From Sphaerisporangium fuscum (GTDB lineage Bacteria; Actinomycetota; Actinomycetes; Streptosporangiales; Streptosporangiaceae), in assembly GCF_018531465.1 (NCBI RefSeq), contig NZ_JAHDTF010000008.1, positions 62,001 to 126,000 of the forward strand: a stretch of DNA of 64,000 bases, written 5' to 3'. Positions 35,620 through 44,483 of the stretch are shown in pieces. Each line of letters starts with the position of its first letter. Position 1 is the first letter of the stretch. Position numbers and translations under genes: made by a program. The notes under the pieces are model-generated. The model saw nothing but the letters and a program-made list of their open reading frames with translations. It did no database searches and was not told the origin of the DNA.

Positions 35620-36843
35620 ATGAAACACACTCTTGGTGACCTGGCCATCTACGGAGGACCACCCGCCTTCACCGAGCCGCTGTACGTCGGGCGGCCGAAC
35701 ATCGGCGACCGCAAGCACCTGTTCGACCGCCTCGAGCAGGCGCTCGACCGGCGGTGGCTGACCAACCAGGGGCCGCTCGTGCGGGAGTTCGAGGAGCGGG
35801 TCGCCGCCCTCGCCGGCACCCGGCACTGTGTCGCCATGTGCAACGCGACCCTCGCCCTGCAGATCGCGGCGCGGGCGATGGGCATGACCGGCGAGGTGAT
35901 CATGCCGTCGTTCACGTTCGTGGCGACGCCGCACGCCCTGTCGTGGATCGGGCTGACCCCGGTGTTCTGCGACATCGACCCCGAGACGCACCTGATGGAC
36001 CCCGCGCACGTCGAGTCGCTGATCACGCCCGCCACGACCGGCATCCTGGGCGTGCACCTGTGGGGTCAGCCCTGCTCGCCGGACGTGCTCCCCGGGCTCG
36101 CCCGCCGCCACGGCCTGCCGCTGCTGTACGACGCCGCGCACGCGGTCGGCAGCCGGTGGAACGGCAGGCCCCTCGCCACGGTCGGGGACGCGGCGGTCTT
36201 CAGCTTCCACGCCACCAAGTTCGTCAACGCCTTCGAAGGCGGCGCGCTGGTCACCGACGACGACGAGCTGGCCGCCACGGCCCGCGCCATGCACTCCTTC
36301 GGTCAGACCGGCGAGGACCAGATCCCCTACCTCGGCACCAACGCCAAGATGTCGGAGGCGTCCGCCGCGATGGGGCTGGTCTCGCTGGACGCCATGCCGG
36401 AGATCGTGGTCCGCAACGTCCTCAACTACGAGCGCTACCACAGCGAGCTGGCCGGCCTCCCCGGGGTCCGCGTGCTGCTCTACGAGGGCGGCAACAACTG
36501 CCAGTACATCGTCATGGAGATCGACGAGACGGTGACCGGCGTGGGGCGGGACACGCTGCGCGCCGTCCTGGCCACCGAGAACGTCCGCTGCAGGTCGTAC
36601 TTCGCGCCCGGCTGCCACATGATGGACGCCTACCGGGGGTCCTCCCGGCTGCCCCGGACCGAGGCCGTCTCCGAGCGGGTGCTGGGCCTTCCCACGGGAA
36701 CGGCCGTGAGCGACGAGGACGTGATCCGGGTGTGCCAGATCATCCGATTCGTCGTCGCCCACGGCCGCGAGATCGCCGGCAGGGTCACGAACGGCTCAGC
36801 CGCGCGAACTTCCTCCCGGCCACTGGTACCGACACCGCGATGA
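35620..36843 (+). CDS. Sugar aminotransferase, DegT/DnrJ/EryC1/StrS family
   Basis: PLP-dependent aminotransferase of 407 residues for dTDP-keto-6-deoxysugars. It has LTNQGPLVREFE, the cofactor loop CNATLALQIAARA, YDAAHAVGS and the PLP lysine in SFHATKFVNAFEGGA. FHATK with AFEGG is common in enzymes that aminate C-4 (DesI-like) as well as some C-3 enzymes, so the position is uncertain. The substrate would be dTDP-4-keto-6-deoxyglucose from RmlB (54323). ATG 35620 lacks a strong ribosome site. Its last 59 nt overlap the convergent exporter gene on the other strand, so the C-terminal tail (after IAGRVTNG) is probably dispensable. Confidence 0.85.
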   Translation: MKHTLGDLAIYGGPPAFTEPLYVGRPNIGDRKHLFDRLEQALDRRWLTNQGPLVREFEERVAALAGTRHCVAMCNATLALQIAARAMGMTGEVIMPSFTFVATPHALSWIGLTPVFCDIDPETHLMDPAHVESLITPATTGILGVHLWGQPCSPDVLPGLARRHGLPLLYDAAHAVGSRWNGRPLATVGDAAVFSFHATKFVNAFEGGALVTDDDELAATARAMHSFGQTGEDQIPYLGTNAKMSEASAAMGLVSLDAMPEIVVRNVLNYERYHSELAGLPGVRVLLYEGGNNCQYIVMEIDETVTGVGRDTLRAVLATENVRCRSYFAPGCHMMDAYRGSSRLPRTEAVSERVLGLPTGTAVSDEDVIRVCQIIRFVVAHGREIAGRVTNGSAARTSSRPLVPTPR

Positions 36844-37606
36844 TCGCGATGGCCCACAGCACCGCGGTGACGGTGGGGTGGGCCAACGGGATCGACCCGC
36901 TGTTCCAGGCGGCGGCGCCCGCCGAGGTGCCGAAGAGCTCACGGGACCCGCTCACCACGGCCGTCAACGGGTTCCACTCCGCCACCGGCCGCAGCCACCC
37001 GGGGAGGCTGGGCAGCGGCACGTAGGAGCTGGAGACGAACATCAGCGGGAACACCCACGTCAGCCCGGCGGCCGTCGCCGTCTGGGCGTTCGGCACCGAC
37101 AGCCCGATCATCACGCCCAGCCAGCCCACCGCGTAGGCGAAGAACTCGATGAGCGCCGCGCCGGCGACGGCGCCGCCGATCCCGCCCGGTGCCCTCCAGC
37201 CGACGGCCAGGGCGACCGCCATCATGATGGCCAGCAGCGCGGAATTGCGCACCAGGTCGGACACCGTGCGCCCGAGCAGCACCGACGACCGGGCCAGCGG
37301 CAGCACCCGGAACCGGTCGATGACGCCCCGCTGCAGATCCTCGGCCAGGCCGATGGCGGTGGACGCGGCGCTGAAGACGACGGTCTGGGTGAACACCCCG
37401 GCCATCAGGTAGTCGCGGTAGTTCCCGCCGTCGGGCAGCCGGACGATGTTGCCGATCACGTACACGAAGAGCAGGACGTTGGTGATGGGCTGCACCATCG
37501 TCCAGAACAGGGCCTGCGGCTCCCGCAGCACCTGCAGCAGGTGCCTGCGCGTGAGGACGAGCACGTCCGTCACCGCCCACCCGACGCCGGCGACTCCCTC
37601 GGTCAT
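36785..37606 (-). CDS. ABC-2 type exporter permease (DrrB-like)
   Basis: Membrane subunit of a daunorubicin-type ABC exporter (273 residues, six TM helices). It has the N-terminal cytosolic helix LTRRHLLQVLREPQALFW, the family segment GVFTQTVVFSAASTAIGLAEDLQRGVIDRFRVLPLARSS (abridged) and FPLMFVSSSYVPLPSLPGWL. ATG 37606 overlaps the ATPase gene stop (ATGA). It is expected to pump the aromatic product and give self-resistance together with the ATPase. It is last in the operon starting at 41919. Confidence 0.9.
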   Translation of the reverse strand: MTEGVAGVGWAVTDVLVLTRRHLLQVLREPQALFWTMVQPITNVLLFVYVIGNIVRLPDGGNYRDYLMAGVFTQTVVFSAASTAIGLAEDLQRGVIDRFRVLPLARSSVLLGRTVSDLVRNSALLAIMMAVALAVGWRAPGGIGGAVAGAALIEFFAYAVGWLGVMIGLSVPNAQTATAAGLTWVFPLMFVSSSYVPLPSLPGWLRPVAEWNPLTAVVSGSRELFGTSAGAAAWNSGSIPLAHPTVTAVLWAIAIIAVSVPVAGRKFARLSRS

Positions 37607-38556
37607 CGGACACCACCCGTCTCCGGCTCCCCGGTGAGCGTGAGGAACACCTCGTCCAGGGTGGGCCGTCTGAGGCTGAAGCCGGCGAGCCGCACCCCGG
37701 CCGCGCCCAGCGAGTGCATCACCTCGCCGAGCAGGTCGGCCTGGTCGGGCACCGGGGCGGTGACGCGCAGCAGGCGCTCGCTGACCTCGGTACGGCCGGT
37801 GGCCACGGCCTCGACGATCCGCTCGGTCTTCTCCAGCATGTCGGCCGACCGCACGACGACCTCCAGCACCCCGCTGCCCGCCAGCGCCTTGAGCTCGTCG
37901 GGCGTCCCCTGGGCGACGACGCGCCCGTGGTCCACCAGCGTGACGGTGTCGGCGAGGTTGTCGGCCTCCTCCAGGTACTGCGTGGTGAGGAGGATCGTGC
38001 GGCCCTCGCGGGCCAGCTCCGCGACGCTCTCCCACAGCCCGAACCTGCTGCGCGGGTCCAGGCCGGTGGTCGGCTCGTCGAGGAAGACCACCGGCGGGCC
38101 GGCGATCAGGGACGCGGCCAGGTCGAGGCGCCGGCGCTGCCCCCCGGAGTAGGTGCGGCTCGGCCGGGAGGCGAACTCGGTGAGGGCGAACCGCTCGATG
38201 AGCTCGTCCGCCCTCGCCCTGGCCGCCCGCCGGGACAGCCGGGAGAGCCTGCCGAACATCTCCAGGTTCTCCCGGCCGGTCAGCTGGGCGTCCACCGAGG
38301 TCTGCTGCCCGGTGACGCCGATCATGCGGCGGACCGCGGTGGGGTCGCGTACGACGTCGACCCCCATGATCTCCGCCCGGCCGGCGTCGGGGCGAAGCAG
38401 CGTGGTCAGCACCCGTACGGCCGTGCTCTTCCCGGCCCCGTTGGGGCCGAGAAGAGCGAGCACCTTGCCCTCGGGCACGTCGAGGCCGAAACCGTCCAGC
38501 GCTCTGACCCGCCCGTAGGTCTTCACCAGGTCCTCGGCGAGGATGGCGCTGGTCAT
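37603..38556 (-). CDS. ABC exporter ATPase (DrrA-like)
   Basis: Cytosolic ATPase of 317 residues for the DrrAB-type exporter. Walker A is GPNGAGKST, signature YSGGQRRRLDLA, Walker B VVFLDEPTTGLD and the H-loop region replaced by the usual DrrA-type LLTTQYLEEAD. The C-terminal domain (beyond about 220) contains the LRRPTLDEVFLTLTG motif that docks DrrB. It overlaps both neighbours by 4 nt, so epimerase, ATPase and permease are translated together. It likely confers resistance to the intercalating or membrane-active product. Confidence 0.93.
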   Translation of the reverse strand: MTSAILAEDLVKTYGRVRALDGFGLDVPEGKVLALLGPNGAGKSTAVRVLTTLLRPDAGRAEIMGVDVVRDPTAVRRMIGVTGQQTSVDAQLTGRENLEMFGRLSRLSRRAARARADELIERFALTEFASRPSRTYSGGQRRRLDLAASLIAGPPVVFLDEPTTGLDPRSRFGLWESVAELAREGRTILLTTQYLEEADNLADTVTLVDHGRVVAQGTPDELKALAGSGVLEVVVRSADMLEKTERIVEAVATGRTEVSERLLRVTAPVPDQADLLGEVMHSLGAAGVRLAGFSLRRPTLDEVFLTLTGEPETGGVR

Positions 38557-39647
38557 GCCGGCCCACCGGCTCCGGCCGCCGCGGCCTCGCCCCGCGCCCG
38601 GGGCGTCACGTCACGCAGCCGCGCGGTGGCGAACTCCTTGAAACCCGCCTCGAACCCCACCCTGGGCCGCCAGCCGAGCTCCCGCATCAGGCGCTCGGGG
38701 GAGGCGGCGATGTGCCGGATGTCGCCGAGACGGAAGGTGCCGCTGATGACCGGCTCGCCGCCGCCCGCCGCGGCCGACAGCACGCGGGCCATGTCGATCA
38801 GCGGACGGGGGTCGCCGCTCGCCACGTTGAACGCGCGGAACCCCTGCCCCTCCCACCGCGCGGCGGCGACGTTCGCCGCCGCCACGTCGGCGACGTGCAC
38901 GTAGTCGCGGAGCTGCGTCCCGTCCTCGTACACGTCCGGCGGATCGCCCCGGTCGAGCGCGGCGCGGAACGCCGCGACGGTCCCGGAGTACGGGCTGCCG
39001 TAGGAGATCCCCGGCCCGTACACGCTGTGGTACCGCAGGGCCGCGCAGCTGCCGCCCACCTCGTGCGCCCAGATCCGGCACAGGTACTCCTGGGCCAGCT
39101 TGGTGACGGCGTAGATGTTGCGCGGCTCGGCCTCGGCGTCCTCCAGCACGGGCACCGGGCCGAGCGGGGCGCCGCAGGTGGGGCAGGGCGGGTCGAACCG
39201 CCCCTCGCGCAGGTCCTCCTCCCGGCGCGGGGCGGGTGTGACCTCGCCGTGCTCGGCGCAGGTGTAGCGGCCCTCGCCGTACACCACCACCGAGCTGGCG
39301 AGGATGAGGCGGCGCGGGCCGTGCTTGGCCATCGCGGCGAGCAGCGCCGCGGTGCCGAGGTCGTTGCAGCCGACGTACTTGGCGGCGTCGAAGATCTCCC
39401 GCCCTCGGCCGGGCAGTGCGGCCTGGTGGCACACCAGGTCCACGCCTTGGACGGCCCGCTCGGCCGCCCCGTCGTCGCGAAGGTCCGCCCAGATCGTCTC
39501 CGCGCCGGCCGGCGCCTCCGGCCGGACGGGGCCGTGGGCGTCCTCCAGTGCGGCGTCGATGACCCGGACCTCGTGGCCCTGGGCGAGGTAGGCCGCCACG
39601 ATCTGTCTTCCGATGAATCCGGCTCCGCCGGTGACCAGGATGCGCAA
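38553..39647 (-). CDS. NAD-dependent nucleotide-sugar epimerase (SDR) with zinc-ribbon-like insert
   Basis: Extended SDR of 364 residues with TGGAGFIGRQI at the N-terminus, the SSVVVYG serine motif and the YAVTK pair (Tyr179, Lys183). A cysteine insert (C130, H133, C155, C158 in CPTCG) matches a subgroup that includes dTDP-L-rhamnose 4-epimerases. It is a candidate sugar 4-epimerase acting on the amino- or keto-deoxysugar. The start is TTG 39647, five bases after AGGAGAT. It sits in the leftward operon with the methyltransferase and DrrAB. The exact sugar product cannot be fixed from sequence. Confidence 0.83.
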   Translation of the reverse strand: MRILVTGGAGFIGRQIVAAYLAQGHEVRVIDAALEDAHGPVRPEAPAGAETIWADLRDDGAAERAVQGVDLVCHQAALPGRGREIFDAAKYVGCNDLGTAALLAAMAKHGPRRLILASSVVVYGEGRYTCAEHGEVTPAPRREEDLREGRFDPPCPTCGAPLGPVPVLEDAEAEPRNIYAVTKLAQEYLCRIWAHEVGGSCAALRYHSVYGPGISYGSPYSGTVAAFRAALDRGDPPDVYEDGTQLRDYVHVADVAAANVAAARWEGQGFRAFNVASGDPRPLIDMARVLSAAAGGGEPVISGTFRLGDIRHIAASPERLMRELGWRPRVGFEAGFKEFATARLRDVTPRARGEAAAAGAGGPA

Positions 39648-39681
39648 CTCGGATCTCCTGTCTCCCCTGGTTCGTCGGCCG

Positions 39682-40419
39682 TCAGGCCTTGCAGACGAAG
39701 CTCACGAAGTAGCGGGCCGGGACGACCTCGAGCACCTCGCCGAACTCCTGCAGCAGCAGCGGCTCGACCTCACGCGATCGGAGCAGGTGGCTGCGGTAGG
39801 AGGCGGGGCGCACGCGGCCGTTGGTGGCGCGCAACATCAGGGCGCCGGCCAGGAAGCGGCTGCAGTTGACCAGGTGGCGGAAGCTGCCGTGCTTGTGCCG
39901 CTGCTCCTCGTGGAAGTGGTCGATGGTCCACAGGTTGCCGACGAGGATCCCGCCGGGCGCCATGTAGGACTTCAACCGCCGCAGCACCTGGCGGACGTTG
40001 CCCAGGTGGTGGATGGCGTCCACGCACATGACCATGTCGGCCTGCGCGAGGCCGTGGTCGGACCAGAAGTCGCCGCAGACCAGTTTGAGCGAGGGGTGGT
40101 CCACCCGCTTCCCGGCGATCTCGATCGCCTGGGGTGAGATGTCGACCGCGGTGATCTCCTTGGCCGGGGTGAGCTCGGCCGCCATGGCGGTGAACTCGCC
40201 GGTGCCGCAGCCGAACTCCAGCACCGTGCCCACGTCGCCGGCGTGTGTCTTCATCAGCGCCGCGATGTCCTTCTTGACCAGCTGGAGCTGGTCGCCGAAG
40301 ACCGGCACCTTCTCGAGGTTCTCCCGGTCCCAGAAGCGCTGCGACCAGTAGGTGGAGCCGTCGGGCGGGTAACGCCGCACGATGCGTGCCCCGGCCCCCG
40401 CCATCATTTCAGCGAACAT
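39682..40419 (-). CDS. Class I SAM-dependent methyltransferase
   Basis: A 245-residue methyltransferase with the SAM motif LEFGCGTGEF (residues about 67-76), DIS at the end of strand 2, and the post-motif CVDAIHHL. The N-terminal RRYPPDGSTYWSQRFWDRENL resembles small-molecule methyltransferases. Flanked by a sugar epimerase and the secreted BNR protein, it could N- or O-methylate the sugar, or the aglycone. ATG 40419 follows GGAGGAAC. The substrate is not predictable. Confidence 0.8.
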   Translation of the reverse strand: MFAEMMAGAGARIVRRYPPDGSTYWSQRFWDRENLEKVPVFGDQLQLVKKDIAALMKTHAGDVGTVLEFGCGTGEFTAMAAELTPAKEITAVDISPQAIEIAGKRVDHPSLKLVCGDFWSDHGLAQADMVMCVDAIHHLGNVRQVLRRLKSYMAPGGILVGNLWTIDHFHEEQRHKHGSFRHLVNCSRFLAGALMLRATNGRVRPASYRSHLLRSREVEPLLLQEFGEVLEVVPARYFVSFVCKA

Positions 40420-40443
40420 GTGTTCCTCCCGGTGATGTGGCCG

Positions 40444-41919
40444 TCAGGGCGACGGTGCCCGTACGACGTGGATGTCCTGTGGGTTGTCAGGGGTGTCGTT
40501 GGTCAGGACGAGCGCGGCGTAGAAGCCCGCCCTGGTGTGCCCGAGCCCGACCGAGGTGCCCAGGAAGGGGGCGCCGGACCAGGTGGCCGCCCGCTCGATG
40601 TCGAACGGCCCGGCCAGGTGCCGCTCCCGCCATGCCGCGGGGGCCTCGCCGCACCTGCGACCGCGGCAGGTCAGCATCCACACGTCGGTGGGCGCGCCCG
40701 GCTCGGGGGTGTTGTTGCGGAAGTCGTGGTAGGTGACGGCGACGGTGCCGTTGTCCGAGACGTCCACCTGCGGGAGGAACGCCTGGCCGTTGCCGCCCGC
40801 CGGGCTCTCCGGGGAGCGGTCCACCCTGATGGGCGGGGTCCACCGGCGTCCTCCGTCGTACGACGCCGCCAGCCCGATGGAGCTGCGGCTCGTGGCGAGC
40901 CTGGCGTCTCCCCAGACCGTGTACAGCGCGCCGGTGCGCCGGTCGACGGCGATGTCGGGCACGAGGCCGCGGGCGCTGACCGGACGCGCGACGTCGGGGA
41001 GCAGCGGGTCGTTGAACGCCGTGGTGGTGATCGTGACGGGTTCGGACCAGGTCGTGCCTCCGTCGCCGGAGCGCAGGACCCGTATCCGTGACGGCAGGTC
41101 CGGGTTCGAGGGGCCGGCCACGGGGAAGTCGCCCTCGTGGAAGACCTCGACGAGCTCCCCGCCGGGCAGCACCACGATCTGGTTGCCGACGGTTCCCGCG
41201 CCGGCCTCGGCCGGAGCGTAGACGGCCCGCGCCGTCTCCCACGTCCTGCCCCCGTCGGTGGTGCGGCTGAACATCAGCTCGTGCCGGTTGTCCGCGGCCC
41301 GCGCCCGGTTCCACACCGCGTAGGCGCGTGAGGGGTCGCGGGGGTCGGCGGTGATGGAGGGCCGGTCGTTGAAGTAGGCCGGGCTCGGGTCCTGCGTCAG
41401 GGCCGTGGGCCCCGTCCACGTCGCGCCGTCGTCGTCCGACCGGTACGCCAGGATGGCGGTCGAATCGCCCCACGTCATCGCCATCGCCACGGCGAACAGC
41501 CGCCCGCCGGGGCCGTAGCTCACGGCGGGGTTGCTCGTGCTGGAGTAGGGACCGCCCGAGCACTTGGTCAGCTTGGGGAGCGGGGAGCTCCGCCAGCCGG
41601 CCCCTCCGTCGGTCGTGGTGGCGACCACGATGCCGCCGCGGGCGGCGCCCGTGGCCGACCGGTCCTGCTGCCAGGCGACCGCCACCCGCCGAGGGTCGTG
41701 CGGCGAGGTGGCGAGCCAGGGCTCGAACTCGGTGTTCGGGACGCGCTGGGTGTCGGCGCAGGTGGCGAACGGTGTGTTCCCGGAGACGACCTCGGTCGCC
41801 CCCGGCCGCGCTGTGGCGCCGGCCTTCGGGGCGCCGGCGATCAGGATGGTACCGACGGTCATGGCGGCGACTGCCGCGCCCAGTCGGGCAGGCCGTCTGC
41901 TGGTCGTGTTGCCGGTCAT
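40444..41919 (-). CDS. Secreted sialidase-fold (BNR/Asp-box) beta-propeller protein
   Basis: Exported 491-residue protein. It has an N-terminal basic region and hydrophobic helix ending near KAGATARPG, which indicates a Sec (or Tat-like) signal. Asp-box repeats SDDDGATW, TTDGGRTW, SGDGGTTW and SYDGGRRW define a six-bladed sialidase-like propeller. The sialidase arginine triad and nucleophilic Tyr are not clearly identifiable, so hydrolase activity is uncertain and a binding role is possible. It is first gene of the operon with methyltransferase, epimerase and DrrAB, directly behind a SARP-type repeat (41951-41968). A secreted propeller in a polyketide operon is unusual. Confidence 0.75.
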   Translation of the reverse strand: MTGNTTSRRPARLGAAVAAMTVGTILIAGAPKAGATARPGATEVVSGNTPFATCADTQRVPNTEFEPWLATSPHDPRRVAVAWQQDRSATGAARGGIVVATTTDGGAGWRSSPLPKLTKCSGGPYSSTSNPAVSYGPGGRLFAVAMAMTWGDSTAILAYRSDDDGATWTGPTALTQDPSPAYFNDRPSITADPRDPSRAYAVWNRARAADNRHELMFSRTTDGGRTWETARAVYAPAEAGAGTVGNQIVVLPGGELVEVFHEGDFPVAGPSNPDLPSRIRVLRSGDGGTTWSEPVTITTTAFNDPLLPDVARPVSARGLVPDIAVDRRTGALYTVWGDARLATSRSSIGLAASYDGGRRWTPPIRVDRSPESPAGGNGQAFLPQVDVSDNGTVAVTYHDFRNNTPEPGAPTDVWMLTCRGRRCGEAPAAWRERHLAGPFDIERAATWSGAPFLGTSVGLGHTRAGFYAALVLTNDTPDNPQDIHVVRAPSP

Positions 41920-41950
41920 GCCAGGAGCATGTGCCGGGGGGCTTTACCTC

Positions 41951-41968
41951 TGCTCGAAGACCGCTCGA
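41951..41968 (-). promoter_or_regulatory. SARP-type repeat for the BNR protein-DrrAB operon
   Basis: Minus strand TCGAGCG-N4-TCGAGCA, the best match to the consensus in the window, 32 bp before ATG 41919. Confidence 0.65.
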
Positions 41969-41984
41969 GGGAGGGGCGGCGCGA

Positions 41985-42770
41985 TCAGGCGTATCCGCCG
42001 GTGCCGCTCAGCCTGGGCCCGAGCATGGTCAGCGCGAACTCGACGGGGATCGCCCGTCCCATCCGCTCCATGACGGCCAGGCCGCGCCTGGCGAGGTCGA
42101 GCACCTGTTCGCTGCTCAGGCAGAGGACGTTGCGCAGATGGAACGGGGTGGACGCCCGTGTCACCCCCACGTCGGCCGGGATGTCCCGCCAGGGCTTCAC
42201 GGCACGTTCCACGGCCTGGAGGGCCAGGTCGGCGCGGCGCAGCACGAAGGTGTCGGCGCTGGTGCCGCCCGACAGCAGGTCCTCGCCGAGGCCCCAGCAC
42301 GCGGTGACCCTGACGCTGCCAGGGTCGGGCGCGCTCACCACCGCGGTGACACGCGCCGGGACGAAGCGCTGCACCAGCAGCAGGACACCCTCTCCGGCGT
42401 CCTGTTTGGCCACCCAGCCGAAGAGCTCGAGCACGCCGCTCTCCACCGCCTCGCGGCCGCGGATGTTGCGGAAGGTCAGCGGCGGGGGCACGGTGTCGGC
42501 GCCGGTGACGCAGATCCGCAGGTCGACCGCGGGGTCCGGTTCGTGGGGGTCGAGCTCTTCGTAGGCGCCTTCCATGATGGGACCGAGCAGGCCGAGCCGC
42601 CCCGCCGGGGGGATCCGCTCCGGCGGCACGATGGCACAGAAGCCCGTCGGGCCCTTCCACTCTTCGATGACACTGCGCATCCGCATGGCGGCCAGCCCGA
42701 GGGGGATGTCAAGGGAGGCGCCCGGCGCGTCCAGCCATACGAGGCGGACGGGGTCGTGGAACGATCCCAT
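41985..42770 (-). CDS. Orphan PPDK_N-like protein (PEP synthase/PPDK ATP-binding domain)
   Basis: A 261-residue protein resembling the N-terminal ATP-binding (PPDK_N) domain of PEP synthase, pyruvate phosphate dikinase and rifampin phosphotransferase. The segments are FRNIRG after D-T-V-P-P-P, LLLVQRFVPARVTAVV, the signature TACWGLGEDLLSGG and a tail CLSSEQVLDLARRGLAVM...PVEFAL. The phosphohistidine domain (T-x-H motif) and the PEP-binding domain are absent and no neighbour supplies them. The ATP-grasp N-terminus is also shortened, so catalysis is doubtful or a partner is needed. It is cotranscribed with the multicopper oxidase (13-nt gap). ATG 42770 follows AGGAGG. Family recognition is by eye and moderate. 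Confidence 0.68.
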   Translation of the reverse strand: MGSFHDPVRLVWLDAPGASLDIPLGLAAMRMRSVIEEWKGPTGFCAIVPPERIPPAGRLGLLGPIMEGAYEELDPHEPDPAVDLRICVTGADTVPPPLTFRNIRGREAVESGVLELFGWVAKQDAGEGVLLLVQRFVPARVTAVVSAPDPGSVRVTACWGLGEDLLSGGTSADTFVLRRADLALQAVERAVKPWRDIPADVGVTRASTPFHLRNVLCLSSEQVLDLARRGLAVMERMGRAIPVEFALTMLGPRLSGTGGYA

Positions 42771-42783
42771 TGGTTCGGGCCTC

Positions 42784-44334
42784 CTAGCTCGAGACCTCGT
42801 AGTCCGCCATCATGCCCATGTCCTCGTGCTCTAGGTTGTGGCAGTGGAGCATGTAGCGGCCTTCGTAGCCGGTGAACCTAACGATGATCCGCGTCTTCTG
42901 GCCGGCCGTCAGCGCCACGGTGTCCTTCAGCCCGGGATCGGCCTTGCGCTCGTCGTCGCCCAGTACCTGGAACTGGTCGAGGTGGAGGTGCACCGGATGG
43001 TCGGCGCCGTCGATGTCGAGGTTCCAGATCTCGACGTCGCCGATGCGCGGCCGGGCGAAGATCTTGCCGGGCTCGTAGGTCTTGCCGTTGATCGTCCAGG
43101 TGTGCTCGTCGCCCCGCTCGAACGAGAAGTCGCGGGTCCTGACGGCCTTGGAGGGGTCGAGGGTCTCGAACTCCGACAGGCGGTCCGGCACCGTGCTGTC
43201 GTCGGAGGCCTTGCGGGTCACACGGAACTTCATGACCTTCCCGATGGACCCGTCGCCCAGCTCGTTCAGCAGCGTGATCTCGGTGCCGGGGCGGTAGCGG
43301 GAGAAGTCGACGACCACGTCGTACCTCTCGGCGGGGGCCATGGTGATCGACTTGCGGCGCACCGGGGCCTTGAGCAGGCCGCCGTCGCTGCCGATCTGGA
43401 CGAACGGCGCGTCGCCCCCTTTGTCGAGCTTCAGCCGGTAGCGCCGGGCGTTGGAGGCGTTCAGCAGGCGGAACCGGTAGCGGACCGCGGCCACCTCCAG
43501 GACGGGCCACGGCGCGCCGTTGACCAGGATGACGTCGCCGAGCACGCCGACGTCGTAGTCGCCCTTCACGCCGGGGCTGGCTCCGGACGGGTCGGCGGCC
43601 GGGTAGAAGAAGTCGCCACTGTCGGTGAAGGACCGGTCGGCGATCATCAGTGGGATCTCGTACTCGCCCTTGGGCAGCGGCAGGGAGTCCTCGGTGTCGT
43701 CGCGCAGGAGGTGGAAGCCGGCCAGGCCCCGGTAGACCGCCGGTCCGGTGAAGTCCATCCGGTGGTCGTGGTACCAGAGCGTCGCGGCCCGCTGGTCTTG
43801 GGGGTAGACGTAGTCCTTGGCGCCCTGACTCACGTGGGTCGGGGTCATGTCGCGGTGGGAGCTGTGGCCGTGCGGGCTCTGCCGCATGCCCCCGACGGGC
43901 ATGACCAGGTCGAGGGGGTAGCCGTCGCTGTCGGCCGGAGTGTGGCCGCCGTGGAGATGGGTGGTGGTGGGGACGGGCAGTTCGTTGTGGTGCCGGACGA
44001 CGATGCGGCGGCCGCTGCGGGAGTCGATGGTCGGCCCTGGGAAGATGCCGTTGTAGCCCCAGATGCTGGTGGTCAGACCAGGGATTATCTCTACTTTGGC
44101 GACCTTCTGGGTGATCTCGTAGTAGTCCGTGTCACCTTCAGACCGGGAAGGGCGCAAGACCGGTGGTATCGGCAAGGGCACCTCGAAGAGCTTGGGGGAC
44201 TTCGCGGAGCTGCGTAACTGAGCACCCGCCTCGGGGTTGGGCGGCTGACATCCGGCGACGACCAAACCTCCGGCCCCGAGCAGCAATCCCGTCCCCGCTG
44301 ACATTCTCAGGAAATCTCGTCGGCTGTGTGGCAT
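42784..44334 (-). CDS. Tat-exported multicopper oxidase (first), lipoprotein-like
   Basis: Laccase/CotA-like copper oxidase of 516 residues. The N-terminus MPHSRRDFLRMSAG is a twin-arginine signal, and GLVVAGC provides a lipobox, so the folded copper protein is probably membrane-anchored outside the cell. All four copper motifs are present: THLHGGH, LWYHDH, HPVHLHLD and HCHNLEHEDMGMM. It oxidises phenols with reduction of O2 to water. ATG 44334 has AAGGG nine bases upstream; ATG 44343 would abut it. Upstream lies the 19-bp PadR-type motif (44380-44398). A paralogue is at 46082. Extracellular oxidation or coupling of the polyphenol is a likely role. Confidence 0.9.
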   Translation of the reverse strand: MPHSRRDFLRMSAGTGLLLGAGGLVVAGCQPPNPEAGAQLRSSAKSPKLFEVPLPIPPVLRPSRSEGDTDYYEITQKVAKVEIIPGLTTSIWGYNGIFPGPTIDSRSGRRIVVRHHNELPVPTTTHLHGGHTPADSDGYPLDLVMPVGGMRQSPHGHSSHRDMTPTHVSQGAKDYVYPQDQRAATLWYHDHRMDFTGPAVYRGLAGFHLLRDDTEDSLPLPKGEYEIPLMIADRSFTDSGDFFYPAADPSGASPGVKGDYDVGVLGDVILVNGAPWPVLEVAAVRYRFRLLNASNARRYRLKLDKGGDAPFVQIGSDGGLLKAPVRRKSITMAPAERYDVVVDFSRYRPGTEITLLNELGDGSIGKVMKFRVTRKASDDSTVPDRLSEFETLDPSKAVRTRDFSFERGDEHTWTINGKTYEPGKIFARPRIGDVEIWNLDIDGADHPVHLHLDQFQVLGDDERKADPGLKDTVALTAGQKTRIIVRFTGYEGRYMLHCHNLEHEDMGMMADYEVSS

Positions 44335-44379
44335 GAACCCCATCCCTTCATCGTCATCACGTCATTTCTCGTAAGAACT

Positions 44380-44398
44380 CTACATGTAGACACTCTAC
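44380..44398 (+). promoter_or_regulatory. Putative PadR operator between multicopper oxidase and permease-prefix genes
   Basis: CTACATGTAGACACTCTAC contains the perfect 12-bp palindrome TCTACATGTAGA (44379-44390) and matches the padR upstream site at 45786 in 15 of 19 positions. It lies 46 bp before the leftward oxidase and 86 bp before the rightward gene. Confidence 0.6.
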
Positions 44399-44483
44399 TT
44401 ATAGCACTCCGGGGTCGAGTAAAGTTTGAGTAGGGGGTAAAGTTAGGGGCCCGTAGCTTGTGGGGCAGCCGAGGAGGCGGTGC

